Shown here piece after piece: positions 42,892 through 51,342 of a stretch of DNA of 64,000 bases. Position numbers and translations under genes: made by a program. How positions within the stretch are numbered: the first letter of the stretch is position 1; each line of letters starts with the position of its first letter. Source of the stretch: Rhizobium sophorae (GTDB lineage: Bacteria; Pseudomonadota; Alphaproteobacteria; Rhizobiales; Rhizobiaceae); assembly GCF_013087515.1 (NCBI RefSeq), contig NZ_JABFCN010000057.1, positions 1-64,000 of the forward strand, written 5' to 3'. The notes under the pieces are model-generated. The model was given only the letters and a program-made list of their open reading frames with translations, was not told the DNA's origin and ran no database searches.

Positions 42892-43911
42892 TCAGCCCCA
42901 GCACTTGTCCGTGCCTTCCTTGGTGTCGATCGACTTGACGCCGGAAACCGGCTTGTCGGTGACGAGCGAGACGCCGGTGTCGTAGAAGGACTTGCCTTCG
43001 GTCGGCTTCGGCTTTTCGCCGCTGTCGGCGAACTTCTTGATCGCCTCGACGCCAAGGGCTGCCATCATCAGCGGATATTGCTGCGAGGTGGCGCCGATGA
43101 CGCCTTCCTTGACCGACTTCACGCCCGGGCAACCGCCGTCGACCGAGACGATCAGCACGTTCTTTTCCATGCCGACGGCCTTCAGCGCCTGATAGGCGCC
43201 GACCGCGGCCGGCTCGTTGATCGTGTGGATGACGTTGATGCTCGGATCTTTCTGCAGAAGGTTTTCCATGGCCTTGCGGCCGCCTTCTTCATTGCCGTTG
43301 GTCACATCATGACCGACGATACGAGCATCGTCCTCGTCGCCGATCTTGTTCGGGTCCTTCGGATCGATGCCGAAGCCCATCATGAAGCCCTGGTCGCGCA
43401 GAACGTCGACCGTCGGCTGCGACGGGGTCAGGTCGAGGAAGCCGACCTTGGCATCCTTGGCCTTGTCGCCCATCGTTTCCTTGGCCCACTGGCCGATCAG
43501 CTTGCCGGCGAGCAGGTTGTCGGTGGCGAAGGTGGCGTCGGCGGCATCGGCCGGCTCGAGCGGCGTGTCGAGAGCGATGACCAGCAGGCCGGCTTCACGC
43601 GCCTTCTTGACCGAAGAGACGATGCCCTTGGTGTCGGAAGCAGCAATCAGGATGCCCTTTGCGCCATCGGCAATGCAGCTTTCGATCGCGGCCACCTGGC
43701 TTTCGCTGTCACCGTCGACCTTGCCGGCATAGGACTTCAGCGAAACGCCGAGTTCCTTGGCCTTGGCCGTCGCACCTTCCTTCATCTTGACGAAGAAGGG
43801 GTTGGTGTCGGTCTTGGTGATAAGGCAGGCAGCAACGTCAGCCGCCATGACAGGAGCGGAAAAGGTGACACTAAGCGCGAGCGCGCCGAAAGCGAGAACA
43901 GATTTCTTCAT
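42892..43911 (-). CDS. frcB: FrcB, fructose-binding periplasmic protein
   Basis: A 339-residue class-I sugar-binding protein with a signal peptide (MKKSVLAFGALALSVTFSAPVMAAD, cleavage near residue 23). Family segments are ACLITKTDTNPFFVKMKEGATAKAKELG, LVIALDTPLEP, HTINEPAAVGAYQALKAVG and VDGGCPGVKSVKEGVIGATSQQYP. In S. meliloti FrcB binds fructose, with mannose and ribose competing. GGGAGGAG precedes the ATG at 43911. It is the first gene of frcBCAK, divergent from frcR with a 225-bp shared promoter region. Confidence 0.9.
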   Translation of the reverse strand: MKKSVLAFGALALSVTFSAPVMAADVAACLITKTDTNPFFVKMKEGATAKAKELGVSLKSYAGKVDGDSESQVAAIESCIADGAKGILIAASDTKGIVSSVKKAREAGLLVIALDTPLEPADAADATFATDNLLAGKLIGQWAKETMGDKAKDAKVGFLDLTPSQPTVDVLRDQGFMMGFGIDPKDPNKIGDEDDARIVGHDVTNGNEEGGRKAMENLLQKDPSINVIHTINEPAAVGAYQALKAVGMEKNVLIVSVDGGCPGVKSVKEGVIGATSQQYPLMMAALGVEAIKKFADSGEKPKPTEGKSFYDTGVSLVTDKPVSGVKSIDTKEGTDKCWG

Positions 43912-44059
43912 GGAACTCCTCCCAGAGTTTGCCGGCGCCGCCCCTGCGGGGCCGGAATTTACAGAACGACACGTCGCCGTGGATGGCAATGCCTCCACCG
44001 GTCCCGTGCCCTTGACGACGGCAATTAAGAGCGAAAAGAAATCGCCTTGTCAATAAATA

Positions 44060-44073
44060 AATCCAATTGAATT
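44060..44073. promoter_or_regulatory. Imperfect palindrome in the frcB-frcR promoter region
   Basis: AATCCAATTGAATT has matching arms (AAT..CAATTG..ATT) with one mismatched pair, inside an AT-rich stretch (44051-44080) unlike the GC-rich surroundings. It may be the FrcR binding site or a core promoter. Position is the main evidence. Confidence 0.4.
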
Positions 44074-44136
44074 ATTAATCCGATGTGGCATGCTCGATCG
44101 AATTAGGGCATAGGCCAACAATCGGGAGGAGCGGCC

Positions 44137-45384
44137 ATGTCGTCCTTGGATGGACCGGCAAACATACCGGTCCCGCCACCAATTCTGAATCCGGCCGGCG
44201 GTGCGAACCAGGTCAGGGTGCGAGCCTATAACGAACGGCTCGTGCTGTCGTTGGTGCGTCTCTACGGCGCGCTGTCGAAGGCCGATATCGCGCGCCGCAG
44301 CGGACTGTCGGCGCAGACCGTCTCCGTCATCATGCGGGTGCTGGAGAAGGAAGGGCTGCTGTCGCGCGGGGATCCGGTGCGCGGCCGTGTCGGCCAGCCG
44401 TCGATCCCGATGCATCTCAATCCCGACGCCGTCTATTCTTTCGGCCTGAAGATGGGCCGGCGCAGCGCCGATCTAGTGCTGATGGATTTCGTCGGCCGCA
44501 TCCGCATGCAGCTGCACCGGACCTATTCCTATCCGCTGCCGGATGAGATCCTTGCCTTCGTCACCTCAGGCATCCGCGAACTCGAAGAGCGGCTCGACGA
44601 CAAGCAGCGCGGCCGCATTGCCGGCCTCGGCATCGCCGCCCCCTTCGAGCTCTGGAACTGGGCCGAAGAGGTGGGCGCGCCGGCCGGCGCCATGGAGGTC
44701 TGGCGCGAGATCGACCTGCAAGCCGACATCGCCGCGCGCGTCTCGCATCCGGTCTTTCTGCAGAATGATGCGACCAGCGCCTGCGGCGCCGAACTGGTCT
44801 TCGGCGTCGGACCGTCCTATCCGGATTTCGTATATTTCTTCATCGGTTCCTTCATCGGGGGCGGCATCGTGCTCAATTCGGCGATCTTTTCCGGCCGCAC
44901 CGGCACGGCGGGCGCGATCGGGCCGCTGCCAGTGCGCGGCAAGGACGGCGAGACCAAGCAGTTGCTCGAAATCGCCTCGATCTTCGTGCTCGAAAACATG
45001 CTGCGCGAGCGCGGCATCGATCCCGAGCCGCTCTGGTATTCGGCCGACGGCTGGGTGGATTTCGGCGAGCCGATGGAAGCCTGGATCCAGGACAGCGCCA
45101 AGGCGCTGGCGCAGGCAATCGTCGCCGCCGCCTCGATCGTCGATTTCAGCGCGGCCGTCATCGACGGCGGCTTTCCCGATTGGGTGCGCAGCCGCGTGGT
45201 GCAGGCCACCATCGACGAAGCCGCCAAGCTCGACCTGCAAGGCGTCGTCATGCCCGAAATCATCGAGGGCGCGGTCGGCGCCCAGGCGCGCGCCATCGGC
45301 GGCGCCAGCCTGCCGATCTTCGCGCGTTACCTCACCGACCAGAACGTACTCTTCAAGGAGGTAGACCATGCTGAAAGGACTTGA
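44137..45384 (+). CDS. frcR: FrcR, ROK-family regulator of the fructose locus
   Basis: A 415-residue ROK regulator. The N-terminal winged helix (LVRLYGALSKADIARRSGLSAQTVSVIMRVLEKEGLLSRG, about residues 38-78) is followed by a ROK sugar-kinase-like domain with GLGIAAPFELW and FIGSFIGGGIVLNSAIFSGRTGTAGAIGPLPV. The usual ROK zinc motif (CGxxGC) is not seen. GGGAGGAG precedes the ATG. It is divergent from frcB and presumably represses frcBCAK until a sugar or sugar phosphate binds. It overlaps the next gene, a mutarotase, by 17 bases. Confidence 0.85.
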   Translation: MSSLDGPANIPVPPPILNPAGGANQVRVRAYNERLVLSLVRLYGALSKADIARRSGLSAQTVSVIMRVLEKEGLLSRGDPVRGRVGQPSIPMHLNPDAVYSFGLKMGRRSADLVLMDFVGRIRMQLHRTYSYPLPDEILAFVTSGIRELEERLDDKQRGRIAGLGIAAPFELWNWAEEVGAPAGAMEVWREIDLQADIAARVSHPVFLQNDATSACGAELVFGVGPSYPDFVYFFIGSFIGGGIVLNSAIFSGRTGTAGAIGPLPVRGKDGETKQLLEIASIFVLENMLRERGIDPEPLWYSADGWVDFGEPMEAWIQDSAKALAQAIVAAASIVDFSAAVIDGGFPDWVRSRVVQATIDEAAKLDLQGVVMPEIIEGAVGAQARAIGGASLPIFARYLTDQNVLFKEVDHAERT

Positions 45385-45844
45385 TCCGCTGTTGAGCCCG
45401 GAGCTGCTTTTTACGCTTCGCGCCATGGGCCACGGCGACGAGATCGCCATCGTCGACGGCAATTATCCGGGCGTCGAACATGCCCGCCGGCTGATCCGGC
45501 TCGACGGCCACCGCCTCATCCCGGTTCTCAACGCCGTGCTCAGCGTGCTGCCGATCGACGATTTCGTGGCGGAAGCAATCTTCCGCTCGACCGTCAAGGC
45601 CGAGCGCGACAAGCTCGACCCCGTGCATGAGGAGATGATCGACTGCTGTGCGCGCCACGAGCCGCACCGGCAGGTGGTGCCGCTGATCGGCCAGGATTTC
45701 TACGGAAGGGTGAAGACTGCCCATGCCTTGATCCAGACCGGCGAGCCCAGGCTCTACGCCAACATCATCCTGCGAAAGGGCGTGATCTATCCCAAGGAAG
45801 CGGACGCCCATGCGGCGGCCGAGGTGGATCCATTCGTCTATTAG
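45368..45844 (+). CDS. RbsD/FucU-family mutarotase, second paralogue
   Basis: A 158-residue RbsD/FucU protein related to the one at 10858 (same opening MLKGLDPLLSPELL.. and MGHGDEIAIVDGNYPG with the catalytic His, and the C-terminal RLYANIILRKGVIYP). A C-terminal tail (KEADAHAAAEVDPFVY) extends it. It starts 17 bases inside frcR, with AAGGAGG upstream, so both are co-translated. Beside the FrcBCAK importer it may convert anomers of fructose, ribose or mannose, which is inference. Confidence 0.83.
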   Translation: MLKGLDPLLSPELLFTLRAMGHGDEIAIVDGNYPGVEHARRLIRLDGHRLIPVLNAVLSVLPIDDFVAEAIFRSTVKAERDKLDPVHEEMIDCCARHEPHRQVVPLIGQDFYGRVKTAHALIQTGEPRLYANIILRKGVIYPKEADAHAAAEVDPFVY

Positions 45845-45848
45845 CGGG

Positions 45849-46331
45849 TCACCCGTCGATTTCGACTTCCGCTTCACAGTTTACGGGCGCATTCAAAGGG
45901 ATGGCCATGCCGATGGACGAGCGGGCATGGGCGCCAACATTGGGCCCGTACAGCTCCAGTATCAGATCGGAATAGCCGTTTGTGACCAGCGGCGTCTCAT
46001 CGAAACCCGGAGCAACATTCACCATGGCGAAGACGCGCAACCAAGCCGTGACACGATCAAGGTCTCCGACAGCACGTTTGAGGCTGGCGAGATGGGCCAG
46101 GGCAACGAGCCGGGCCGACGCGTAACCCTGCTCTGGCGAGACCTCCCCTCCGACCTTACCAAGCGGGGTTGCCAATGTCCCATCGCGGTTGCACGCGACG
46201 TGACCCGAAATGTAGGCGCGGTTGCCGCGCACTCGCACCCAGACAAAGGGCATTCGCAGCCCTTCGCGAACTTTCAAAGGTTCGGGCAATTCCAGACCCA
46301 TTTCGGCCAGACGTTGTTCGATGACGGCCAT
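45849..46331 (-). CDS. RidA/YjgF-family protein
   Basis: A 160-residue protein of the RidA superfamily subgroup with an extended N terminus (MAVIEQRLAEMGLELPEPLKV, then FVWVRVRGNRAYISGHVACNRDG). The fold is trimeric and canonical RidA deaminates reactive enamines/imines. The canonical catalytic arginine (near RxxCxxV) is replaced: the late segment reads ARSSIGMAIPLNAPVNCEAEVEI, which keeps R-S-S and E-V-E-I. GGGAGG precedes the ATG at 46331. It starts 20 nt after the cupin gene and forms an operon with it. Confidence 0.8.
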   Translation of the reverse strand: MAVIEQRLAEMGLELPEPLKVREGLRMPFVWVRVRGNRAYISGHVACNRDGTLATPLGKVGGEVSPEQGYASARLVALAHLASLKRAVGDLDRVTAWLRVFAMVNVAPGFDETPLVTNGYSDLILELYGPNVGAHARSSIGMAIPLNAPVNCEAEVEIDG

Positions 46332-46351
46332 GGCGCACCTCCCGGCATGGA

Positions 46352-46786
46352 TCAAGGTACGATGTTGTCGAGCTCCGGCATCAGAACGACGCTCTCGTTG
46401 GCTGCCGGGTCATTGCGGGCACCGAGGAACTCGGCGTTTTCGGTGCTGTGATTGACGGCCACATGGGGAACGCCGGCCGGAATGAAGAGATAGTCGCCGG
46501 CGTGGACCAATTCGCACTGTTCGAGCTCCGACCCCGACCAGATCTCGATCTCCCGGCCCGCGGTCATGAGAAGGGCGGTCTCGTGTCCCTCATGGCGATG
46601 AGCCCTGGTTCTTCTGCCTGCGGGTAGCGAAATCGTCCCGAGCCACAGCATGGTTGATCCGACGCTTTCCGCCGAGACGCCCGAGCGATAGACTGACCCC
46701 TGCTCGGCGACATGGCTGCCGCTCCCGCGTACGACTTTCGCGGTTAAAACATGCGGATTTTTCGGTTGCGTTGCTTCGTTCTTCAT
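46352..46786 (-). CDS. Cupin-domain protein
   Basis: A 144-residue single cupin. Motif 1 is RTRAHRHEGHETALLMTAG (His, His, Glu metal ligands) and motif 2 is GDYLFIPAGVPHVAVNH (final His), so the four-ligand metal site is complete. The substrate is unknown. GGTGAG lies just before the ATG at 46786; a GTG at 46798 is possible. It is followed by the RidA-like gene, suggesting a joint role in handling a reactive metabolite, which is inference. It is divergent from the regulator at 46905. Confidence 0.82.
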   Translation of the reverse strand: MKNEATQPKNPHVLTAKVVRGSGSHVAEQGSVYRSGVSAESVGSTMLWLGTISLPAGRRTRAHRHEGHETALLMTAGREIEIWSGSELEQCELVHAGDYLFIPAGVPHVAVNHSTENAEFLGARNDPAANESVVLMPELDNIVP

Positions 46787-46904
46787 CGCTCTCACCACTT
46801 CAACCGTTGCACTGAAGCAGAATCTGCGCGCTCAGCCGACGCAAGTCCTGAAGCCGAGCCGAAAAATTCCGAAAAGCTGCGAAATCGGGGTATCATTCCC
46901 GGCC

Positions 46905-48437
46905 ATGAACACCCAGCACCTTGCCTTCGGCCACTTCGAGTTCATTGCCGAGAACGGATGCCTGTTTCGCGACAATAGGCCTGTCGCTATCGGCGCCCGA
47001 GGTGCTTCGCTGCTTGCCGTTCTGCTTTCGGCACAGGGGGGTGTCGTCTCCAAGTCGGCCCTGATGGATGCCGTTTGGCCGGGATTGGCCGTCGAGGAAA
47101 GCAATCTTTCCGTTCAGATTGCTGCCCTTCGTAAGCTGCTCGGCCCTGCATCAGACGGCAGCGAATGGATCGTCACCGTTCCGCGGGTCGGGTACAGATT
47201 CTCCGGCCCAGTGGAGAGCCGGACCGACGCAGCCGATAGCGGATGGCATGCGCAGACCGGTTCGATCCCGGCGATTGCGGTACTGCCGCTCGAAAATCTC
47301 GGCGGCGATGCTGAAAGACAGTATCTGGCCGACGGCATCACCGACGACCTGATCATGGCGCTCGTTCGGTTCAGATGGTTCCGCGTCACGCCACGTGGGG
47401 CGAGTTTCACAAGGAGGAATGGCTTGAGGGATCCGCAATCTATCGCGCGCGAACTTGGCGTCGATTTTCTAGTGGATGGAGCTATCCGGTATACCCGCGA
47501 TCAAATCCGGATATCGGTGCACCTCGCCGACACAGCGAAAGGCGCCACCGTCTGGTCCGAACATTACGATCTTCAGGTGGCCGAGATATTTGCGGTGCAA
47601 GACGCCATCGCCGAGCGGATTGCCGCGGCGGTCGAGCCCGAGCTGCTGTTGCGCCATGGGCTTCAGGTCGCTCCGCACACCGGCAACATCACTGCCTGGG
47701 ATCTTGTACGGCAAGGCACATTCAATTTCCATAAGGTCACGCAGTCCACCCACCTTGTCGCACGTCGATTTTTCCGTGAGGCCACGGAGCTTGATCCCAT
47801 GCTGCCAGAGGCACAGATCTGGCGGGCGCGGGTCAATGCGGGCCTCATTGCCTACGGCTGGACAGATAACCCCGCCGCGGACGGGAAGGAAGGATTGGAT
47901 GCGGCCCTGCGGGCGATCTATCTCGACGCGCGAAACCCGTACTCGCACTATGCGCTGGCGATTGTGTCGGCCTATACAGGCAGGGCTGACCAGGCGATCC
48001 TCGCAGCAGAACGGTCCATCGAACTCGGTTCGAGTTTCGCCTTGGGCTATCTCGTCCTCGGCATGGCCCGTCTTTTTTGGGGTGATGCGGCCGGCGCGCG
48101 CAAGCCCCTGGCTCGCGGCCTCGAACTCAACCCCCATGATCCGCAGAATGCGGTTTGGTTCAGCCTCTTGATGCTTGCACTGTTGTTTTCGGGCGACGTC
48201 GAGAGCGCGCTCGAAACGGGGCGTACGGCGTTAAAGGCGCGGCCTGACTGGCCGGCGCTTCTGCGCATTCAGGCGTGCTGCCATACGGCCGTGGGACATC
48301 GTGAGCAGGCTCGCCGCTTTGCTGCGGCGGCCGGCGACCTTCCCGAAGCTGCCGGCGATGCGCTTGGTCCGTTCAGAGATGGCAACAAGGAATGGGCCAC
48401 CCGCCTGGACGAGCTGCTGCGAGAGGCGGAACTTTAA
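46905..48437 (+). CDS. Winged-helix regulator with TolB/FlgO-like and TPR regions
   Basis: A 510-residue cytoplasmic regulator. Residues 1-100 are an OmpR/PhoB-type winged helix (SKSALMDAVWPGLAVEESNLSVQIAALRKLLG, then IVTVPRVGYRFSGPV). Residues about 122-240 resemble the TolB/FlgO-like module found in CadC-related and adenylate-cyclase-like proteins (IAVLPLENLGGDAERQYLADGITDDLIMALVR). Residues 260-500 form TPR-like helical repeats. No TM helix and no receiver domain were seen. It is divergent from the cupin-RidA operon and may control it. The signal is unknown. Confidence 0.82.
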   Translation: MNTQHLAFGHFEFIAENGCLFRDNRPVAIGARGASLLAVLLSAQGGVVSKSALMDAVWPGLAVEESNLSVQIAALRKLLGPASDGSEWIVTVPRVGYRFSGPVESRTDAADSGWHAQTGSIPAIAVLPLENLGGDAERQYLADGITDDLIMALVRFRWFRVTPRGASFTRRNGLRDPQSIARELGVDFLVDGAIRYTRDQIRISVHLADTAKGATVWSEHYDLQVAEIFAVQDAIAERIAAAVEPELLLRHGLQVAPHTGNITAWDLVRQGTFNFHKVTQSTHLVARRFFREATELDPMLPEAQIWRARVNAGLIAYGWTDNPAADGKEGLDAALRAIYLDARNPYSHYALAIVSAYTGRADQAILAAERSIELGSSFALGYLVLGMARLFWGDAAGARKPLARGLELNPHDPQNAVWFSLLMLALLFSGDVESALETGRTALKARPDWPALLRIQACCHTAVGHREQARRFAAAAGDLPEAAGDALGPFRDGNKEWATRLDELLREAEL

Positions 48438-48502
48438 AACGACCGGCAGGAGCCGACGTCAAGCGGTTGCATAGACACGCGCGGGATCAGGCCGGTGAAA
48501 CG

Positions 48503-49195
48503 ATGAGGACACGGATCTCACATGGCACTGACATGAGCACGACCCCTCGTCGCAGCACCACTGGTCTGCGCAAGTTTCTGGATCCTGAGCAGCAGCGCGA
48601 TTGGATAGAAGGCGAGGCGGACTTGATCGACGCCGAAGAGCGCCTGGAGTCCCTGGAACAGCGGTTCAAGTACGTCGCCCGGTTCGAGAAGCTGCTTCAT
48701 CGCCCGCAGGCGCAAGACGTTCTGGAAATTCTCGGGGTTTACGGGCAGGCCTGCATCCCCATCCCACGCAAGACCGAGCGTCACTACTGGTCAGTTTCAT
48801 GTCTGCCCTCGACCTCCGACAAGCCGCTCATCCGCGTTAATGCGAGCTGGATGGAGCTTTTCACGCTCTACGCCGACGGCGAGGGCCTGCGTGCACGATT
48901 CCTGGTGCATCTCTCGCATTTCACCACGGATCATTCACCCGCGCAGGGCGATGTGGACAAGCCTTTTCTCGAGAACTGCGTCGCGACGCCCGGAGACGTC
49001 GGTTACTTTTTTCCGCGGGGCGAGGACATTTTCGGCATCACTGTGCGGGGCTCGGCCTCGATCCGTAAATTCCTCGCGGAGCGCCGCATCCTGCGCGCCA
49101 TTCGGACTTTCAATGTGACGCACATGAACCGAGGTCGGAACGCCTATCAGGCGAGCCACTGCTATAGCCTGGCGGATACGATGCTGGCAGGTTGA
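48503..49195 (+). CDS. Hypothetical protein, no known domain recognised
   Basis: About 230 residues. The N-terminal third is polar and charged (LRKFLDPEQQRDWIEGEADLIDAEERLESLEQRFKYVARFEKLLHR) and probably helical, perhaps coiled coil. The middle has hydrophobic strands (HYWSVSCLPSTSDKPLIRVNASWMELFTLYADG), and the C terminus holds GRNAYQASHCYSLADTML. The ATG at 48503 follows GGTGAAACG; an ATG at 48533 is an alternative. The stop is 66 nt after the upstream regulator, so co-transcription is possible. I do not recognise the family. Confidence 0.6.
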   Translation: MRTRISHGTDMSTTPRRSTTGLRKFLDPEQQRDWIEGEADLIDAEERLESLEQRFKYVARFEKLLHRPQAQDVLEILGVYGQACIPIPRKTERHYWSVSCLPSTSDKPLIRVNASWMELFTLYADGEGLRARFLVHLSHFTTDHSPAQGDVDKPFLENCVATPGDVGYFFPRGEDIFGITVRGSASIRKFLAERRILRAIRTFNVTHMNRGRNAYQASHCYSLADTMLAG

Positions 49196-49744
49196 TCGGC
49201 TCCGGGATGCGCCCTGCACCCATCTGGCGGCCGGGGTCAATCCCTTCGTGTACTAGCCAGGGAGTTTCTTCCCTCTCTCCTGCCTACTCAAAGTGCGGCA
49301 GCGTCCCCTGCGAAAGGACGCGCAGGGCTGTAAACGCGTTGGCATTGTTCTCTGGATTGGGTCTAGCAGCGGTCGACCCTCCGGCGGATTCTTCAGCCGA
49401 TCGAAAGAATGGCTGTTTGCGGCGACCGATGGACAGGAACCGAATCCTCATCCGATTTACGGCAAAGATATCCATTGTGCGCAGCGAAACTCCCGTGCGT
49501 TCGTAAAGGCAACCCACCATTAACCTACCAAGCGCACGATCTTTGGGATGTGTCGGTGCCGCGCGGCTTCATCAGCCACTGCGATATCGGCCATCTTAAT
49601 TCCGCCCGAATGAATTGAGGCGGTCTTCGATCACGGCCTGGGACCACCGATGCCGTGACGTTGCGCCATCCGTCATCGGCATTCGGTGATGCGCGCGTAC
49701 CAAACTGGCCATGACGGCTCTTCACACAACAGGAGCCTGTACAT
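49196..49744. other. Intergenic region before the GGDEF-EAL gene
   Basis: About 550 bases with only short, overlapping frames on both strands, none with both a ribosome site and recognisable features. Nothing structural stands out. It may hold remnants of a degraded gene. It presumably contains the promoter for the GGDEF-EAL gene. Confidence 0.5.
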
Positions 49745-51289
49745 ATGCCTCGCATCCAACCAACAAGACCGCAGATGGAGATTGTTGCCTGGCTCGCGAT
49801 CTTCCAGCTTCTCTTCTGCCTATCTTGGCTGCTCCAATGGCACGAAGAGCTGGATGGGTTCATCGAGAAGCATCATGACTATCCGCTGGATCACGCGCTC
49901 CTCGCCCTGAATATTTCCGGGTTTCTCGGGCTCATTTATTCCGCGCTGAGAATCCGGGATCTTTCGAGGGAGGTTCATCGCAGGCTGCAGGCCGAAAAGA
50001 ACGTGGACTGGATTGCCTGTCACGACACGCTGACCGAGCTGCCCAACCGCAGATTTCTGGATTCCGTATGCGCGCAGGCGATGACCGATCAAAGGGAAGA
50101 AACCTACGCCGTGTTCAGCATCGATCTCGACGGCTTCAAGAAGATCAATGATCTCCTGGGGCACGATCACGGTGATGCGGTGCTGAAGACTGTCGCTCAG
50201 CGGCTCTCTTCCCTCTTTCCGCGTGGACACGTTTTCCGCCTTGGGGGAGACGAATTTGTTGTTCTGGCACGGCGCACCGGAAATCCCGATCTTGTCGCGT
50301 TGGGGAACCGCATAGTGACCGTGATCGGCAAGCCGTTCACGTTCAATGGTGTCGCCGTCGACCTCGGCGCCAGTGTCGGCTTCGCGCTTTTCCCGGAAAA
50401 CGGCGATGACCTCAGTCAAGTCATTCGACATTCCGACTGTGCGATGTATGTGGCGAAAAAGCAGGGGCGCAATCTGGTGAAGCCCTTCGTGTCTTCGATG
50501 CAGGACGAGTTGGCGAAGCGGGTTCGGGTGGAAGCGGATCTGAGAGCAGCCATCAAGAAGGCTGAGATCGTTCCCTACTATCAACCTCTCGTAGACCTGA
50601 AGACGAATAGGATTATCGGCTTCGAGGCCCTGGCACGCTGGAAGACGGCCTCCGGCGAATTCATCCCACCGAACGAGTTCATTCCTGTGGCAGAGGAAGC
50701 CGGCCTGATCGTCGAATTGACCGACCAACTGCTTCGCCACGCCTGCACCGATGCGCTATCGTGGTCAAGTGAGCTTGTCCTGTCATTCAACCTTTCTCCG
50801 ATCCAACTGAGCGACCGACTACTGGGGCTGCGAATTCTCAAGATATTGGGCGATGTCGGTCTGCCCGCGCATCGGATCGAGCTTGAGGTGACGGAGAGCG
50901 CCATCATCCAAGATGCCGTCACGGCACGAATCGTGCTCGACGATCTGGTGAACGCAGGCGTCAGGATTGCTCTCGACGACTTTGGAACAGGTTATTCCAG
51001 CCTCTCACAATTATCCAACTACCGGTTCGACAAGATCAAGATCGACAGGAGTTTCGTCTCCTCATTCGAGACGAATGACAAGCAAGACAAGGTGATCAAG
51101 GCGATCATCGCTCTCGGTGTGGGACTTGGCGTGACGATAACCGCCGAGGGTATCGAAGAGGAGAGCCAGCTTCAGCGGCTTCAGGACCTGGGTTGCGACA
51201 TCGGCCAAGGGTATCTGCTTGGCAGGCCGGCGCCGGCCGAGAAGCTTACCACAGGCCAGGTCAGCGCCAGAATTTTGCAACGCGGTTGA
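49745..51289 (+). CDS. GGDEF-EAL dual-domain c-di-GMP protein
   Basis: A 514-residue membrane protein. Two TM helices (about residues 12-31 and 50-69) flank a short periplasmic loop (HEELDGFIEKHHDYPLDH). A GGDEF domain follows (GGDEF at 167-171, substrate motif FSIDLDGFKKINDLLGHDHGD), then an EAL domain (IIGFEALARW, LEVTESAI, IALDDFGTGYSSL, ITAEGIEEE, QGYLLGRP). Both active sites look intact, so it may make and degrade c-di-GMP. The RxxD inhibitory site is absent (FPRG). AACAGGAG precedes the ATG. Confidence 0.88.
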   Translation: MPRIQPTRPQMEIVAWLAIFQLLFCLSWLLQWHEELDGFIEKHHDYPLDHALLALNISGFLGLIYSALRIRDLSREVHRRLQAEKNVDWIACHDTLTELPNRRFLDSVCAQAMTDQREETYAVFSIDLDGFKKINDLLGHDHGDAVLKTVAQRLSSLFPRGHVFRLGGDEFVVLARRTGNPDLVALGNRIVTVIGKPFTFNGVAVDLGASVGFALFPENGDDLSQVIRHSDCAMYVAKKQGRNLVKPFVSSMQDELAKRVRVEADLRAAIKKAEIVPYYQPLVDLKTNRIIGFEALARWKTASGEFIPPNEFIPVAEEAGLIVELTDQLLRHACTDALSWSSELVLSFNLSPIQLSDRLLGLRILKILGDVGLPAHRIELEVTESAIIQDAVTARIVLDDLVNAGVRIALDDFGTGYSSLSQLSNYRFDKIKIDRSFVSSFETNDKQDKVIKAIIALGVGLGVTITAEGIEEESQLQRLQDLGCDIGQGYLLGRPAPAEKLTTGQVSARILQRG

Positions 51290-51342
51290 TGGGGGCCGCG
51301 GTATGTCGGCTCTGAATCAGAGCCGATACGAGCTTACCGACT

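Noticed and set aside
49284..49520. 78-codon minus-strand frame in the 49.2-49.7 kb gap
   Set aside because: Overlaps equally long frames on the other strand; no ribosome site and no similarity pattern recognised.
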